NCBI GenBank assembly: GCA_028023455.1
Contig: JAQFVV010007207.1
Coordinates: 20,001-84,000, forward strand
Origin: Epiperipatus broadwayi
Lineage: Eukaryota; Onychophora; Udeonychophora; Euonychophora; Peripatidae
Direction of reading: 5' to 3'
DNA length: 64,000 nucleotides
Each line of letters begins with the position of its first letter. Position 1 is the first letter of the stretch. Below the pieces are notes generated by a model. The model saw only the letters and a program-made list of their open reading frames with translations, searched no databases and had not been told where the DNA came from. Position numbers and translations under genes: made by a program. Below, piece by piece: positions 33,800 to 46,400 of this stretch.

Positions 33800-33843
<44 letters not shown>
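33758..33843. repeat. (AT)n tracts, one inside an inverted repeat
   Basis: AAACAGCCAATAT is mirrored by ATATGGCTGTTT across an AT loop, followed by a second AT tract (33806-33843). Confidence 0.85.
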
Positions 33844-33845
<2 letters not shown>

Positions 33846-34199
33846 TACCATTATATGTTATATTAACAACTTATTTTAAAGGATTAAATTTTTTAGTCCA
33901 ACTCTTTTCTTTTAAACTAATTTGCTGTAAATTACTTATATATGTGGACACCTTCTTCTATGCTGACTTTTAAACAAGAGTCACATTTTCTTCTTTAATT
34001 TTTTAAAAAGAGAAATAAAATCAAACAACTCATTCTGAGTTTTTTTTAAAAAAAAATGATGACAAACTGCGGCTAATTCTTTAACTTTTTTCTTCTTTAT
34101 CTTTCTGCCCACTTCTTTTAACTTTAAAAGAACTGAATATCCGGCCAAGGGAACTTTGACTTTTAACTGCTCATTCTTTTTAGTTTATATCAATGGCAT

Positions 34200-34400
34200 A
34201 TTCTTAATATTGTTAACTGATTGCCTTCAAAAACTGCATCTTGTTATGGGATTCTTCTAAAACTGCATATTGTTCAGTGACTGTCATTCTTAAAATTGTT
34301 AACTGATTCTCATTCTTAAACTTATTAACTGACTGCTTTCAAAAACAGCATATTGTTAAGTGATTCTCATTCTAAAATTGTTAACTGATTTTCTTTTTTA
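34200..34400. repeat. Degenerate minisatellite
   Basis: Variants of ATTGTTAACTGATT and AAAACTGCATATTGTT alternate several times. No coding potential. Confidence 0.5.
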
Positions 34401-34966
34401 ATATTCATAACTATATCTCTCTTTTCAATAACAATGACTGAACCTTCTAATAGTGTTTCATTCATTTTTATATTCCGAATTTCTGATCAAAGAAAATAAA
34501 TCTATCAAAAATAATTGTGATTTTGGAGATATCAATCAAATCCCACACATAGACAGTCTCAAGTCATTAACAAAAAGATTAATAATTATATTTATTCTGT
34601 CGAAGCATTTCCTTTTTTTTTGTGATAATCTAAGATGCAGATAACAGATTCTGTAATCTAAAGATTTGTGTAAAATGTTTTATGTTTTAAAAACAGCTGC
34701 ACTCATTATTTCACACTCCTGCCTACACATGTGCTTAGTTTATCTATTAATCGATGGTTCGTTTTTTACAAATTTCTAGCCTGTTTTATTTTAAAAAATA
34801 GAACTAAATAACTGAATATATTATTTATTTAATAATAAGAAAAATAATATATCAAATATCATTTCTTATTACAATCTATACATTACTGCTTATTATTCTA
34901 TCATCTATAAACTATACACTACATGCACACATAAATCTCTATATAAAAGATTTTTTTAAAATTAAA

Positions 34967-35640
<674 letters not shown>

Positions 35641-35645
35641 CTGCA

Positions 35646-35681
<36 letters not shown>

Positions 35682-35699
35682 TGCAGATATATCAAAGTT

Positions 35700-35745
<46 letters not shown>

Positions 35746-35752
35746 TTGATAT
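35641..35752. repeat. Two adjacent inverted repeats with (AT)n loops
   Basis: CTGCATGCAT/ATGCATGCAG surrounds the first AT tract. ATATCAAAGTTTA/TAAACTTTGATAT surrounds the second. Confidence 0.9.
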
Positions 35753-35837
35753 CTGTATTTGTTTCACAATATATGTAATATACAAATCAATATATATATT
35801 TAAAAATACAGTACAATTTATATAAATTATATTCTTT

Positions 35838-35882
35838 TAGAAGTACTTTCGACTATAAACTTTGTAGTCTTTATCAACTATA
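35838..35882 (-). ncRNA. PLE terminal hammerhead-like motif (U3-A8 variant)
   Basis: Minus strand: UAG, UUGAUAA, stem II GACUA...UAGUC (5 bp, all Watson-Crick), GAAA, self-complementary AGUACU, then UCUA with CUA pairing to UAG. Four PLE termini in the window share this arrangement; the partner at 36840-36882 differs at position 3. Confidence 0.5.
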
Positions 35883-35934
35883 TAATGTTGAATAATCAAA
35901 ACGAGACAACCCTTAACAATACCCATAGTTCAAT

Positions 35935-36253
35935 TCAGATTTCCCACAATTCTGTATTCTTAACATTTGATGACTGGCGATTCATTAACATTTGACGATT
36001 TCTTGAAATCAACATAGCCTCTTTTATTTTACGTTTATTATGACAACGTTCAATTTGAATAATTTTCATATTTTTATAATCAAATTTAAATCCATATTGA
36101 CAAGATTTATTATGATCAAATATAACAGATGATGAAGGTTTATTTACATCTGTTCCATATTGATTCTCTTTTTGAATTCTATTATATAAAAGCATATGTT
36201 CTTTTATTCTCTTCTCAAATGTACACTTACATTCACCAATGTATTCAACACTA
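35935..36253 (-). pseudogene. GIY-YIG endonuclease C-terminus of a PLE
   Basis: The minus-strand frame reads VEYIGECKCTFEKRIKEHM, then VIFDHNKSCQYGF and KRKIKEAMLIS. This is the second half of the GIY-YIG nuclease of Penelope-like elements, including the YIG strand, the conserved Arg/Lys helix and the usual basic end. The frame is continuous here, unlike its partner, but it lacks the RT domain and the first GIY strand. Confidence 0.8.
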
Positions 36254-36281
36254 TAATAAAATTAAAAATAAAAATATCAAA

Positions 36282-36728
36282 ATGAAATGGATTTCAATGC
36301 CATTTATATCAGATGAGCAGGTCAAGTTTATTAGGAAAATATATAATAGTTTGTGTCATATTGCTTTTTTCTCTACAAATAACATAAATAGATTGCTTAA
36401 TAATTCTAAAATTCAAAATTCAAAGTTTAATCAAAATTCGATTATATATAGATTGATATGTGGATGCGGTGTACAATACATTGGTGAATCTAAGTATACA
36501 TTTGAGAAGAGAAAAAAAAGAACATATGCTTTTATATAATAGAATTCAAAAGAGAATCAATATGGAACAGATGTAAATAAACCTTCATCATCTGTTATAT
36601 TTGATCATAATAAATCTTGTCAATATGGATTTAAATTTGATTATAAAAATATGAAAATTATTCAAATTGAACGTTGTCATAATAAACGTAAAATAAAAGA
36701 GGCTATGTTGATTTCAAGAAATCGTTAA
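36282..36728 (+). pseudogene. PLE connector and GIY-YIG endonuclease (frameshifted)
   Basis: The frame starts ISMPFISDEQVKFIRK, the PLE connector between RT and nuclease. It continues to SIIYRLICGCGVQYIGES, where IIY and QYIGE correspond to the GIY and YIG strands with the cysteines usual in PLEs. FEKR follows with the catalytic-type arginine. A one-base shift in an A-run near 36520 ends the frame; the homologous sequence continues in another frame (KENQYGTD...KRKIKEAMLIS) to a stop near 36728. Inactive remnant. Confidence 0.85.
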
Positions 36729-36839
36729 TTGTTAATGAATCGCCAGTCATCAAATGTTAAGTTAACAGAATTGTGGGAAATCTGAATTGAACTATGGGTA
36801 TTGTTAAGGGTTGTCTCGTTTTGATTATTCAATGTTATA

Positions 36840-36882
36840 TAGATGATAAAGACTACAAAGTGTATAGTCGAAAGTACTTCTA
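36840..36882 (+). ncRNA. PLE terminal hammerhead-like motif
   Basis: As in the inverted partner: stem II GACUA...UAGUC, GAAA, AGUACU, then UCUA. The base at position 3 is A instead of U, which would break the U3-A8 pair in this copy. Confidence 0.45.
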
Positions 36883-36892
36883 AAAGAATATA

Positions 36893-36896
<4 letters not shown>

Positions 36897-36940
<44 letters not shown>
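36897..36940. repeat. (AT)n microsatellite at a PLE 3' end
   Basis: About 22 AT units directly after the PLE terminus. Confidence 0.95.
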
Positions 36941-36944
<4 letters not shown>

Positions 36945-37093
36945 GGTGGAATGTATATTTGATGGTCATTAATAAACATTAACAAATAAAATTTCATATC
37001 ATCTCTAGCCAGTATATCACTTCTAACTAACAAATATCAAAAGCCATAATTTATATAAACTGATTAAGCAAGCACTGCAAAATATAATGCAAT

Positions 37094-37097
<4 letters not shown>

Positions 37098-37170
<73 letters not shown>
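37098..37170. repeat. (AT)n microsatellite
   Basis: About 36 AT units; a PLE-like terminus follows directly. Confidence 0.95.
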
Positions 37171-37172
<2 letters not shown>

Positions 37173-37200
37173 CAATTGAAAGTACTTCTGGTAAAGAATA
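37171..37200 (+). mobile_element. Short PLE 3' terminal fragment
   Basis: ATTGAAAGTACTTCTGG matches the last bases of the PLE copies (TTGAAAGTACTTCT) and directly follows an (AT)n tract. Too short to say more. Confidence 0.4.
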
Positions 37201-37278
37201 TATTATTTAATTTTGAATACTGTGTTAAATATATTTGTTTGAATTATTATTATATAATTTAAAAATACAGACATTTTG

Positions 37279-37284
37279 GTTGGT

Positions 37285-37379
<95 letters not shown>
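37279..37379. repeat. (AT)n microsatellites with internal TA steps
   Basis: Interrupted AT tracts; ATATTATATAATAT steps make local palindromes. Confidence 0.95.
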
Positions 37380-37380
<1 letters not shown>

Positions 37381-37519
37381 TGATAATAAGGAGCGTGTAG
37401 TAATCAATTATTACCTATCAATATTATTATTTCAAAACAGAGTGTTAATATGTTTTAGCAGTGTTCTTAATATTTTTAAAGAGGAGATTTTAATTACCTC
37501 CATTGAAAGTTAGTTAATA

Positions 37520-38789
37520 ATTATTATTTGCTGTTTTGAAATATTGGCATACTATAACATATATATTAAATTTAAACAGAATCACTAAAATAATAAATTT
37601 AGGCATGATGTCAGTTTTTAGAAATTTAAATACAACTGATTGCAGTTATTTACAGATTACAAAAAGTAAAGTCTTTTAATTTTTAAATGTGAATTCAGTC
37701 AAGTTTATAAGATCAATTTAGGCAACATTAATATAGTTAATTAGAAAAGATTTATCAGATTTTAATAAATGAGATTGACAATAAATCATTTTACAGTATT
37801 GAGATAAATCCAGGAAAGTTTAACACAGGTTCTTTTATAAATGATTTAAATTAAAGAGTTTTAAGAAATAATATAGAATGTTCTTTACAGTAAATAAGCT
37901 ATCTTAGTATTATAGATTTACAGATTAAATTATAAACTTCTGCAGTCTTAAAAAAACATTACCCATCTTATTAGTAGTAGCTTGTAATGCAGGCACATCA
38001 AACAGTGGTGTAGTCACATCTTTTCAGGATTGAAACCACAAAGGATTCTTGGCCTTATGGGAGGTTTCTGGAAGGTTTCCATTAGCTGTGTTGATTATCA
38101 TGCCCTTAGGCATGCAGTGATGAATATAAATTGTCATCCAGAACAGTGAGGCAACACATATAACTCTGCCTAGCCAGCCATGTGTAAGTGAAAACTTGCA
38201 TAAATCCTGCTATATAACTCTTTGCATCAAGAAATCAGATTGTCCATTTTTTCAAGATTAAGACCACCTTGCTTATTTAGAAACCCCCTTTGAAAATTTA
38301 TAGTCAATAGACTTAACTTTACTTTTATTTTTATAGAGACTGTTCCTTTAAATTTGATCTCTTAAATTTTTAAAACATTTAATAGTTTTTGTCTAGAAAT
38401 GTTATTTTTTAAAATTGTACAGGGTTTGGAAAATGCTATAGATTTAGTCACAACTTAGATAACCTTGTCAAGTGAGATTTTGTTTCTGATTTATGTGATT
38501 AAAATTGAGAATTGTAATGATATGCCCCCCCACACACACACATAATGAGCCATAATGAGACAACAAATTATTTAAAATGTAAATTATTTTAAATAAAACT
38601 ATATATATATATATATAACAAATATTATTTACAAAAAAAAAATACATAAATTGATATCACAGTTATCCATACATATATGTGTAATAATACCTATATAACT
38701 GTGTTGATGCTTATATACATGTACTTAGAAAGGATTTAAGCCTGGCATAGGTGAAGCTGTGAAAAAAAATAGGTGAAACAGTTATGAGA

Positions 38790-38855
<66 letters not shown>

Positions 38856-40698
38856 GTATTTCTTAAAGGTATATATGTATAGTTACAAAAAATGTAAATG
38901 AATTGTAAAAAAAAAATTGTGACAAAAAATGTAAAATATTAACAGGTGGTAAAATTTTTGAAGAGTATTTAAAAAAAAAAAAAACTAGGTATTTTTTGTA
39001 GAGATAATAAAATGCTATATTTTAATATTTTCACTGCAAAAAAAAAAGAAAATATTTCCAGTTTCATTATGAAACAGTCATTATTCAGAATTCTCTTCAT
39101 CTGCTGCTTATTAGATTTATTTTATATAAATTTATAATTAAATGAAAATGACTATATAATTAATTATCAACAATGGATTTTAAAACAACCATGTTTGTTC
39201 AAGTCCTGTCAAACGAATCTAGATTTATCTTTATTCATATTTTTCATATGGAATATGTGAGTTCATTACAAGTAATCATTTATATGCTTATGTACATATA
39301 AGCGAAACTTACTTTATGATACAACTTTTTTAAATCCAAAATGATCATAACATAATTATTGGCAATATAATTTTTTTTGCCACTTGAGAAAAAAATTTCT
39401 TAAATTGTAATATGATTCTGTAGTTTTAATATTTTTATTTGTTGTTTACTACTAAAATTCAAACTCAACTTAATATGCAAATAGTAATGTTTGTAGACAA
39501 ATGTAATTGTAAAACTAAAATGTTATAATAAATTACATTAAGGGACTTATTAAAAAATATTTTTTTCAGACTCATTAAATTAGCACTATAAATGTGTTCT
39601 CCAAAACTTGTAGACACTTGAAATAGAAGCAGCATGAACCACTATTAAAAATACCACGTGATAATATTACAGAATGAATAGATTATTTTTTCCCTTAAAC
39701 AATATTTCTTATAAAATTTTGTTTTAACATTCATCAAAAAGTTTGAAAAATTGTTAGGATGTATTCCTTTTTTTAAAAAAAAAAAAAAACAACTACAAAT
39801 ATTTTGGTATTTGATTTTTGAAAAAAGGAAAAGTTGGAGTTTCATTTTGTATTGAGATGTTTTATTTTTTATTTTTTGTTTCTAAAAATAGTACAAAAAT
39901 AATGATATACATTGTGGAGATCTTTAATTTATTTTTTTATAAATATTTCAAATTTCACTACTGCAAAAAAAGTATGTAACAATTTGCCTTGTGATAAGTA
40001 AATGTGCAGGGTAAAACATTACATAAGCTCTGTGATATAGCTACAATTTAGTAATTGAAAGTGAGAAAATAGATTGCCATTTCTATGCCATCATTAACTA
40101 TGCACATCAGATGTACTGAAATAAATCATAACACACATTTTGATCATCTATACTTTAGAAAAATGGAAGAACTCCAAGAGTCATTGTTTTTGTAACTTGT
40201 ATTTTTAAAAATAATATTTTAAAAAAACTGATTCATATTATTATTTTTTGCTTATTTGTTTAATTGAATTTATGTTTCCTAGCTGACTTTCAATTGTAGT
40301 ATCATATCTAAAAAAAGAAATGTATGCATAATTTCTTGTTTAATTAATTTTGTTTATATACCACATTAACTTAGTTTTGTTTGCAAAAAAAAAACAACAA
40401 CGGACTTTTACTACTTGATCAATTTACCTTTGGGTATTTCCGTAATTATTCAGTTCTTTTCTATGTATAACACACATACTAAATAATAACTATAAATAAT
40501 TTATTTCTAAAAGCTAATTATAAAAACAAGTTATGATAATAAAGAAAAAGATAGAAAATGACTTGGATGAACATAATGAGAAAGAATTGATGTAAAAAAA
40601 AAATAATAAAGGCAAAAATATTTATAATTGATTTTTGTATGGATTTAAATATAGAAAAAAGTGTACAAATAATTGCTTAAAAAGATTTGGAGGGTAAA
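37520..40698. other. AT-rich stretch without gene; one G+C-richer block
   Basis: No ORF with recognisable motifs. 37975-38240 is richer in G+C, contains CATGCCCTTAGGCATG and may be an unclassified repeat. (AT)n tracts lie at 38600-38616 and 38790-38852. Confidence 0.5.
38790..38852. repeat. (AT)n microsatellite
   Basis: About 31 AT units. Confidence 0.95.
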
Positions 40699-41055
40699 AG
40701 AGATTTTAAATTCTTTCTCTTTCTGCACATATAATTAAAGCTTGTCAGGAACTAGTGGTAAGATCCATCTGGGGAAAATTTAGTACAAACTTAAAAGCAA
40801 GTTACACATTCTGTGTCTTGTTTTATTAATTATTATAGTGTACCCTTGAAGGCTTTTGCAATTTCATATTACTTTGGCTATTAATATATGGTGAAACTGA
40901 ACTGAGATTAAACCCATATAATTATCTGTTTTGTAAGACTGGATTTGAAGACATTTATGTGTCTGAAAAATTCAAGTTTTCAAATTGATAGTAACATATT
41001 TAATAAGTGTTGAAGCTTGAGTTGGAGTTTAAGATCTAGTATCTGAAATATTAGC

Positions 41056-41101
41056 TCCTCACTGAAGTGAGCCAATATCTTTAAACCAATTGATCTGGGA
41101 A
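41056..41101 (+). ncRNA. Decayed hammerhead motif, array monomer 1
   Basis: TCCTCA, CTGAAGT, GAGCC, then a mutated stem II return, TAAAC for GAAAC, GATC and TGGGAA. Stem I is mostly intact; the catalytic core is mutated. Confidence 0.4.
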
Positions 41102-41475
41102 TGAGAATTTTCTGATAGAGATTTTAAATTCTTTCTCTTTCGGCACTTATAATTAAAGTTTGTTAGGAGCTAGTGGTAAGCTCCAACTAGTAAAGATTTT
41201 AGTACAAGCTTAAAAGCAAGTTACACATTTTGTGTCTGGTTTAATTAGTTATTTTAAGTGTACCCTTGAAGGCTTTTGTAATATTATATTGCTTTGGCTA
41301 TTAATATATGTTGAAGCTGAACTGAGTTCAGACCCAAATAGTTATTTGGTTTGTAAGGCTGGATTTGAAAACATTTATGTATATGAAAAATTCAAGTTTT
41401 CAAATTGATAGTAATGTATTAAATAAGTGCTGGTGCTTGAGTTGGAGTTGTAGATCTAGTGTCTGAAATCCTAAA

Positions 41476-41521
41476 TCCTCAGTCAGGTGAGCCATAAGCT
41501 TGAACCCAAGTGGTATTGGGA
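41476..41521 (+). ncRNA. Decayed hammerhead motif, array monomer 2
   Basis: TCCTCA is kept and stem II GAGCC-ATAA-GCTT is well preserved, with TGAAC for GAAAC, but the CUGANGA box reads GTCAGGT. Taken with monomer 1, the ancestral sequence carried both a full core and a 5-bp stem II. Confidence 0.4.
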
Positions 41522-41874
41522 TGATAATTTTTTGATAGAGATTTTGATTTTTTTTTCTTTTGGGACTTATAATTAAAGCTTGTTAGGAGCAAGTGGTTAG
41601 CTCCATCTAGTAGCATTTTGTATAAACTTAAAAGCAAGTTGCACATTTTTATTTTGTTTTATTAATTATATATACATATTAAATTATTATAGAAATATAT
41701 AATGACTTAGATAAACTTTATTTGTGATATTGATTTAAAATAAAATTGTGTATTAAGTAAAGTTCATTTACAATATTTTCATATGCATTATTACATATGC
41801 ATAACGAATATGATAAATATCTAAGTGATATACATTTTAACTTATAGAAGAAATAGCTATTTGAAGACAGGGAA

Positions 41875-42177
41875 TGAAAATGCCTGGAAGCTCACTTTCA
41901 ATCTGCAAAAATAGAGGGTTAATGTAGAGAATGAAAAACAATGTGCTGTTGGGCGAGCCCTGTGGAATGGATTTATATGGGACAAAACAGTCTATGAACT
42001 GACCATTTAAGAAAATATGAATCAGCTGGTTTGCAAAGGAGGTTTTCCAGAATAAGTATTATTTTACTAGGGATGTACAATTCTTTGAGACTGTCAAGTA
42101 GAATCTCAATGTTAACCAAGTCAAAAGCCTCTGTTATATCCAACTGAACTGCTAATGTTCTGGCAAATCTTGCCCTC
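41875..42177 (-). pseudogene. Inverted LINE RT fragment, motifs A and B
   Basis: Minus strand: motif A QLDITEAFDLVNI, then a one-base shift, then motif B SIPQGSPNSTLFFILYINP and ELPGI. It keeps the PQG that the 1.3-kb copy has lost. Homology stops just before the position of YMDD. Confidence 0.85.
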
Positions 42178-43381
42178 ATGGATGATATTCTGGTGGTTCT
42201 GACATCCAAGAAATATCTAAAACCCTTATTCCAAATAAGTGCCAATTTCTCAGAATCTGCCAAACTCACCTTTAATTCCAATAAATCATCAACATGGAAA
42301 ATAAGCACCAGAAAAAAATTCAATCCAATTATTTGGCTGAGCCACATAATTTTTTCAGGTTTCCTATATTTAAATCCAAAATTGCTATGTCACACAATTT
42401 GCACAACACAATCATTAAATCAGCATCCAAGACAGTGCAAACCCAATCTAAGGTTTATCTGTCATTGCATAGGAAGATAGCACTGACTAACATCAAAATC
42501 ATGATGAAGATAAGCTACTACCTCCTCATAAAGACAGTCACTAAGACCTTCAATACTAAAATCAATAAGCTGTGTGTGCAACTGTTGTGGGAAGGCAGAT
42601 CTGCTCCAATACGTATTAGAAAAAATACAACTCCATTGAAAGTGCAATGGCATTTCACTCCACTCTACTGAAGCTCTATATTACTAAAATGCACACTTGT
42701 TAGTGTTCAACCTCAACAAAAAATTTACTCAAAAACAGTTGTATTACAAATAGATCCCATGGGTACCCCACCCCATCTAAAATTACATGGCTTAAAAAAC
42801 TCATATCTCATTTGACACAAACCAATAGATCATCTGTAGAGGCTTTCGTAAAATAGATAACCATATGGAAAATACATAATATCCTTAATCTGGAATCCCA
42901 CGCTGCTCACCCTAAATTAGGATGTAGAAATTATAAAATAAAAACTATATTTAAGTTTTTAATGATGGTATCTAAGTTTTTGGATTTTTTCATTAAAATA
43001 AATGTAAACTCTATACTGATTAACTGGTTTTTACACCACAAGAAATACTTCAGGAAAATAATTAATGTATATCACAACTGTGGTAGAAGTGATGAGACAT
43101 TTGACTACCTTATACAAACTTGTATGGCTTTCGAAACATTAAAAAACATAATTGTCCACAACTGCACAATTGATCTATATAGAATTTTCAACATCAAAGA
43201 TTATATAATGTCAAGGGGCTTCCCAATTATAAGATTATATGTTTTTATCACTTATTTCAAGTGGATCACAAGATGCACACAAAAGTTCACATGCCCCTCT
43301 CACAAGACAGAAGACATTTTCATAAATACTATGAAAAAATACAAAATAGGGGTAAATTCCTTGCCTCAAAATTTCTTATAG
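42175..43381 (+). pseudogene. LINE RT 3' part, motif C to C-terminus
   Basis: Starts LMDDILVVLTSKKYLKP, the motif C region, then YLSLHRKIALTN, LLWEGRSAPIRIRKN and the C-terminal HNCGRSDETFDYLIQTC, a decayed form of the Cx2Cx8Hx4C motif. The frame is broken between about 42350 and 42400 and again near 42670-42960. The end at 43381 aligns with the expected ORF end. Confidence 0.85.
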
Positions 43382-43400
43382 AAAACACCAGGTATCTTTT

Positions 43401-46400
43401 CAACTTCCCAAACATACATATCCATGTGTGAATAACTAATTCTTCCAGAAGACTTATAGTGACTTTCATAACAGTGCAAATTTGACAAGGTTTCCTGTTT
43501 TTCCTCATTGTGAAACAAAATGTAATAAATTTAACAATAAAAAATGGCAATGGTGATGATGGTTTGTGCTACTAGACTCAAGGAGAAAGCAATAGCTTGT
43601 CAATCTTGTTCAGACAATTGAGAAAATAAAAGCACCAAGACAAACATCAGCAAAATTATTTTAAATTAATTTGAAAATTTTATTTATAAAAATATAAAAT
43701 TTAAAAGTAGAGTTTACACACAATAAATATGGTTATACCAGTTGTGTATTAGAAAGAATAAAATGTCAACATTCTGGCAGCCACATTAATTTTCTAGTAG
43801 TGAATTAAAAGAGGAAGAATTGAATTTCCTTCAGCTGACAATTCACTTCAGCAACTCTGATTCTCTTATTTGAAAGTTCTAAAATTAAAATTAAGGAAAG
43901 TTTATTGCATAAATCAATGAAACCAGTGTGGGTGAGCACTCACTATCTTATTGCTTTGTCTGTACTAATTCAAATCTTTTAATAACCATTGTTTATTATA
44001 GTTGGATAGACCAATAACATTGGTATGAAATATATTTATATATTTTTGAATTAGTGATCATAAATTACATATAATCATTTTAATGCATGAAAATATTACA
44101 TACAAATAATTAAATTATTATTTGTATAATCTAATTACTATATGATAGTTTCAATAAAGTAATCTTAATATTTAGATATACATACTTTATATAAGTTACA
44201 AAATCTTTATTCACGATCTTTTCAACTATTAAATCATGTAGTGTTTTAAATTTAAAATATATCTACAATGGGTAAATATAATACATTCATATTTTAAATA
44301 TAGGGTGGTAGATATATAAATAATTCTTATATACAATAAAGTTTAAATTATTTATTTGTTAAATAAGTAATTTTTATGATTTATATTAAACCAAATAAAG
44401 ACTTTAATTTATTTTATTTATTTATTTGATTTTATACCCAAATATTTAATATATAATGTTTATCGATTATTATATTAACTTTATGAAACCCATTTTAAAG
44501 GGTTAGTGATATTTATTATTATTACTCTAGTATATTGATAGGAAACCATGAATAAAGTTCTTTGTTAAACGTCCCAGAGGTTGAAATCTGAGCTAACTGT
44601 TAAATCAATTAAGGCAAAGATTAATTTGGTGTGGTTTAGATATAATTTATATTAATAATTTAACAGTAAATTCTTTATTAGAATTAAATCACATTAAAAT
44701 TAAATCACATTATTCATACTATCCTATGTGAAGACTTTAAATCTAATTATAGTGAGATGTGACTGTTTTAACTTGACTCATTGACAGAGTATGTACCATT
44801 ACAATATATTTCTGAGTTGAAATTTTTTCTGTGTTAATTTCCAGGATTCCATATCATGCAACATTTATCCCTCAATAGCAGGTATTATTTCATTTACTTT
44901 ACTATTATTTTTTTGCCAAAGGAATATTATACTGTGTTTTGTCAGTTTCTTAGATAAGGTGTCTTCCCGCACATCTATAGCATCTTCATGCAAATATTTG
45001 CCTTTTAACCATTTTTTTTATGTGTCCGTAGTTTGGATTTCTTTAAAAATAGCGTGTTAGATTCACCAGAATTGAATACAATGTAGACTTCAGCCAGCAC
45101 ATGAATTCTTTTTTCTTCTATCCTGTCTACGTAATTAATGATTCAGTGCATTAATAAATAACAGAAGCAGAATTTTTTTCCAAAAAAAAATCTCTATATC
45201 AATTATAATCATATGGATGGGTCAATGTGTGTTCTTTGAAAGCAGGTGCCATATTTAAATGGTAATGAATGTACATATTGATTCTGTTCATATTCTATTT
45301 AAATTTTACTGAATGTAATTAATGTTTTTAAAATATGTAAAATCAATTGTAAATATTAACTGAAAAACAGATTCTGCAAAATATATATCTAAAGTGAAAA
45401 ATTATTTCAATGACATCAAATATACTTAAAATTAAAAATAAGTAATGATTTCAAGGAAATGATAATAACGTAATATTAATGTGAATATAAATTGATGTGA
45501 TATGAGTAAATGTACAAAATATCTATCACAAACTTATCCACTTTTTCTTAAATCATTGATAAACAATAATAAACAAATATCATTAATAATGTAATGGCCC
45601 TGATTATTTCACAGCATTCAAATTAGACAGCTGTTACAAATAGTTTTATAATTAAATGTTACCACATAAAAGTTTTGCATAGAAATATTTGGGTCAGTGA
45701 AACATAAATAATATAATATGTTAGCTATCTAATTGTTCATACACTCACACATGATCTATCAATAAGAATAATAATATTATTAACAATGTTTTACCTGACA
45801 GTAAACTTATTATATACAAAAGCTCAAAAACAATGAAAATTTATGAATGCAAAAAATTATAAGTTAAATTATATTATTTCTTGAAAAAAATATTTTGTTT
45901 AGTCCTTGTATAAAAGATATTTATTATAGATCTTGTGGTCATAAAAGCTTCACAAAAATAGTGTATAAATAGTCTACAAGCTGTTATTTCTGTGTATTAA
46001 GTCAATTGTTTTATAGTTTGTAGGAAGATACAACTTTATAGAGATTTCCATTTGATCAATCAAAGTCATAAACAACTTCTTTTAGGAAATTCTGGTATGC
46101 AATGATAAATATTTTGCTTTATAATTGAATAAAATTCTATCTTGCAATCTCTTAAGAATGATTTTCATGAAATATTATTCAATACTAAAATTTTAAAATA
46201 GAGATGATAAATAGGATTCTTTTAAAATAAGTATATTCATACTTCTAAATGTATGTAAAACCATAATCATCAAATTTATAGGCAGAAGTTAAAGAGTCAA
46301 GAGATTTGGCATTTTTGTACTTAGCTTTTAACAGTGCATCCTGTTATTTGATTACAAAACATAGATTTAAAGAAAATGAGTCTGGGATTAGCAACTTCTG

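Larger units (their letters stand above)
35822..36253 (-). mobile_element. Penelope-like element 3' part, left member of inverted pair A
   Basis: It mirrors 36470-36903. It begins, on the minus strand, in the middle of the GIY-YIG domain (VEYIGE) and runs through the end of the protein, the 3' non-coding part and the terminal hammerhead-like motif. Confidence 0.8.
36255..36903 (+). mobile_element. Penelope-like element 3' part, right member of inverted pair A
   Basis: It extends further 5' than its partner, with a PLE linker and the first part of GIY-YIG, and runs to the same 3' terminus, where it abuts an (AT)n tract. Head-to-head pairs of 5'-truncated copies are known in PLEs. Confidence 0.8.
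40699..41665 (+). repeat. Tandem array of the ~420-bp hammerhead repeat, about 2.3 monomers
   Basis: AGAGATTTT recurs at 40699, 41117 and 41537, giving periods of 418 and 420 bases. Each full monomer runs through the TTAATATATG, AACTGAG and TTCAAGTTTTCAAATTGATA blocks and ends with the hammerhead-like motif. The third copy stops after about 130 bases. Shared blocks (a GAGTTCAGACCCA-like block; TCCTCACTGA) link it to the copies at 17.5, 28.4 and 60.7 kb. All four loci lie in the same orientation. Confidence 0.8.
41875..43400 (+). mobile_element. LINE copy with 5' inversion (twin-priming structure)
   Basis: Same family as the LINE at 1-2862. The 3' two thirds lie on the plus strand (from about 42175). 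A 5' piece lies on the minus strand (about 42177 down to 41875). The 5' end of the inverted piece faces the 3' piece, the arrangement produced by twin priming during target-primed reverse transcription. Only about 15 codons of the element are missing between the pieces. The exact 3' end after 43381 is unclear. Confidence 0.85.
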
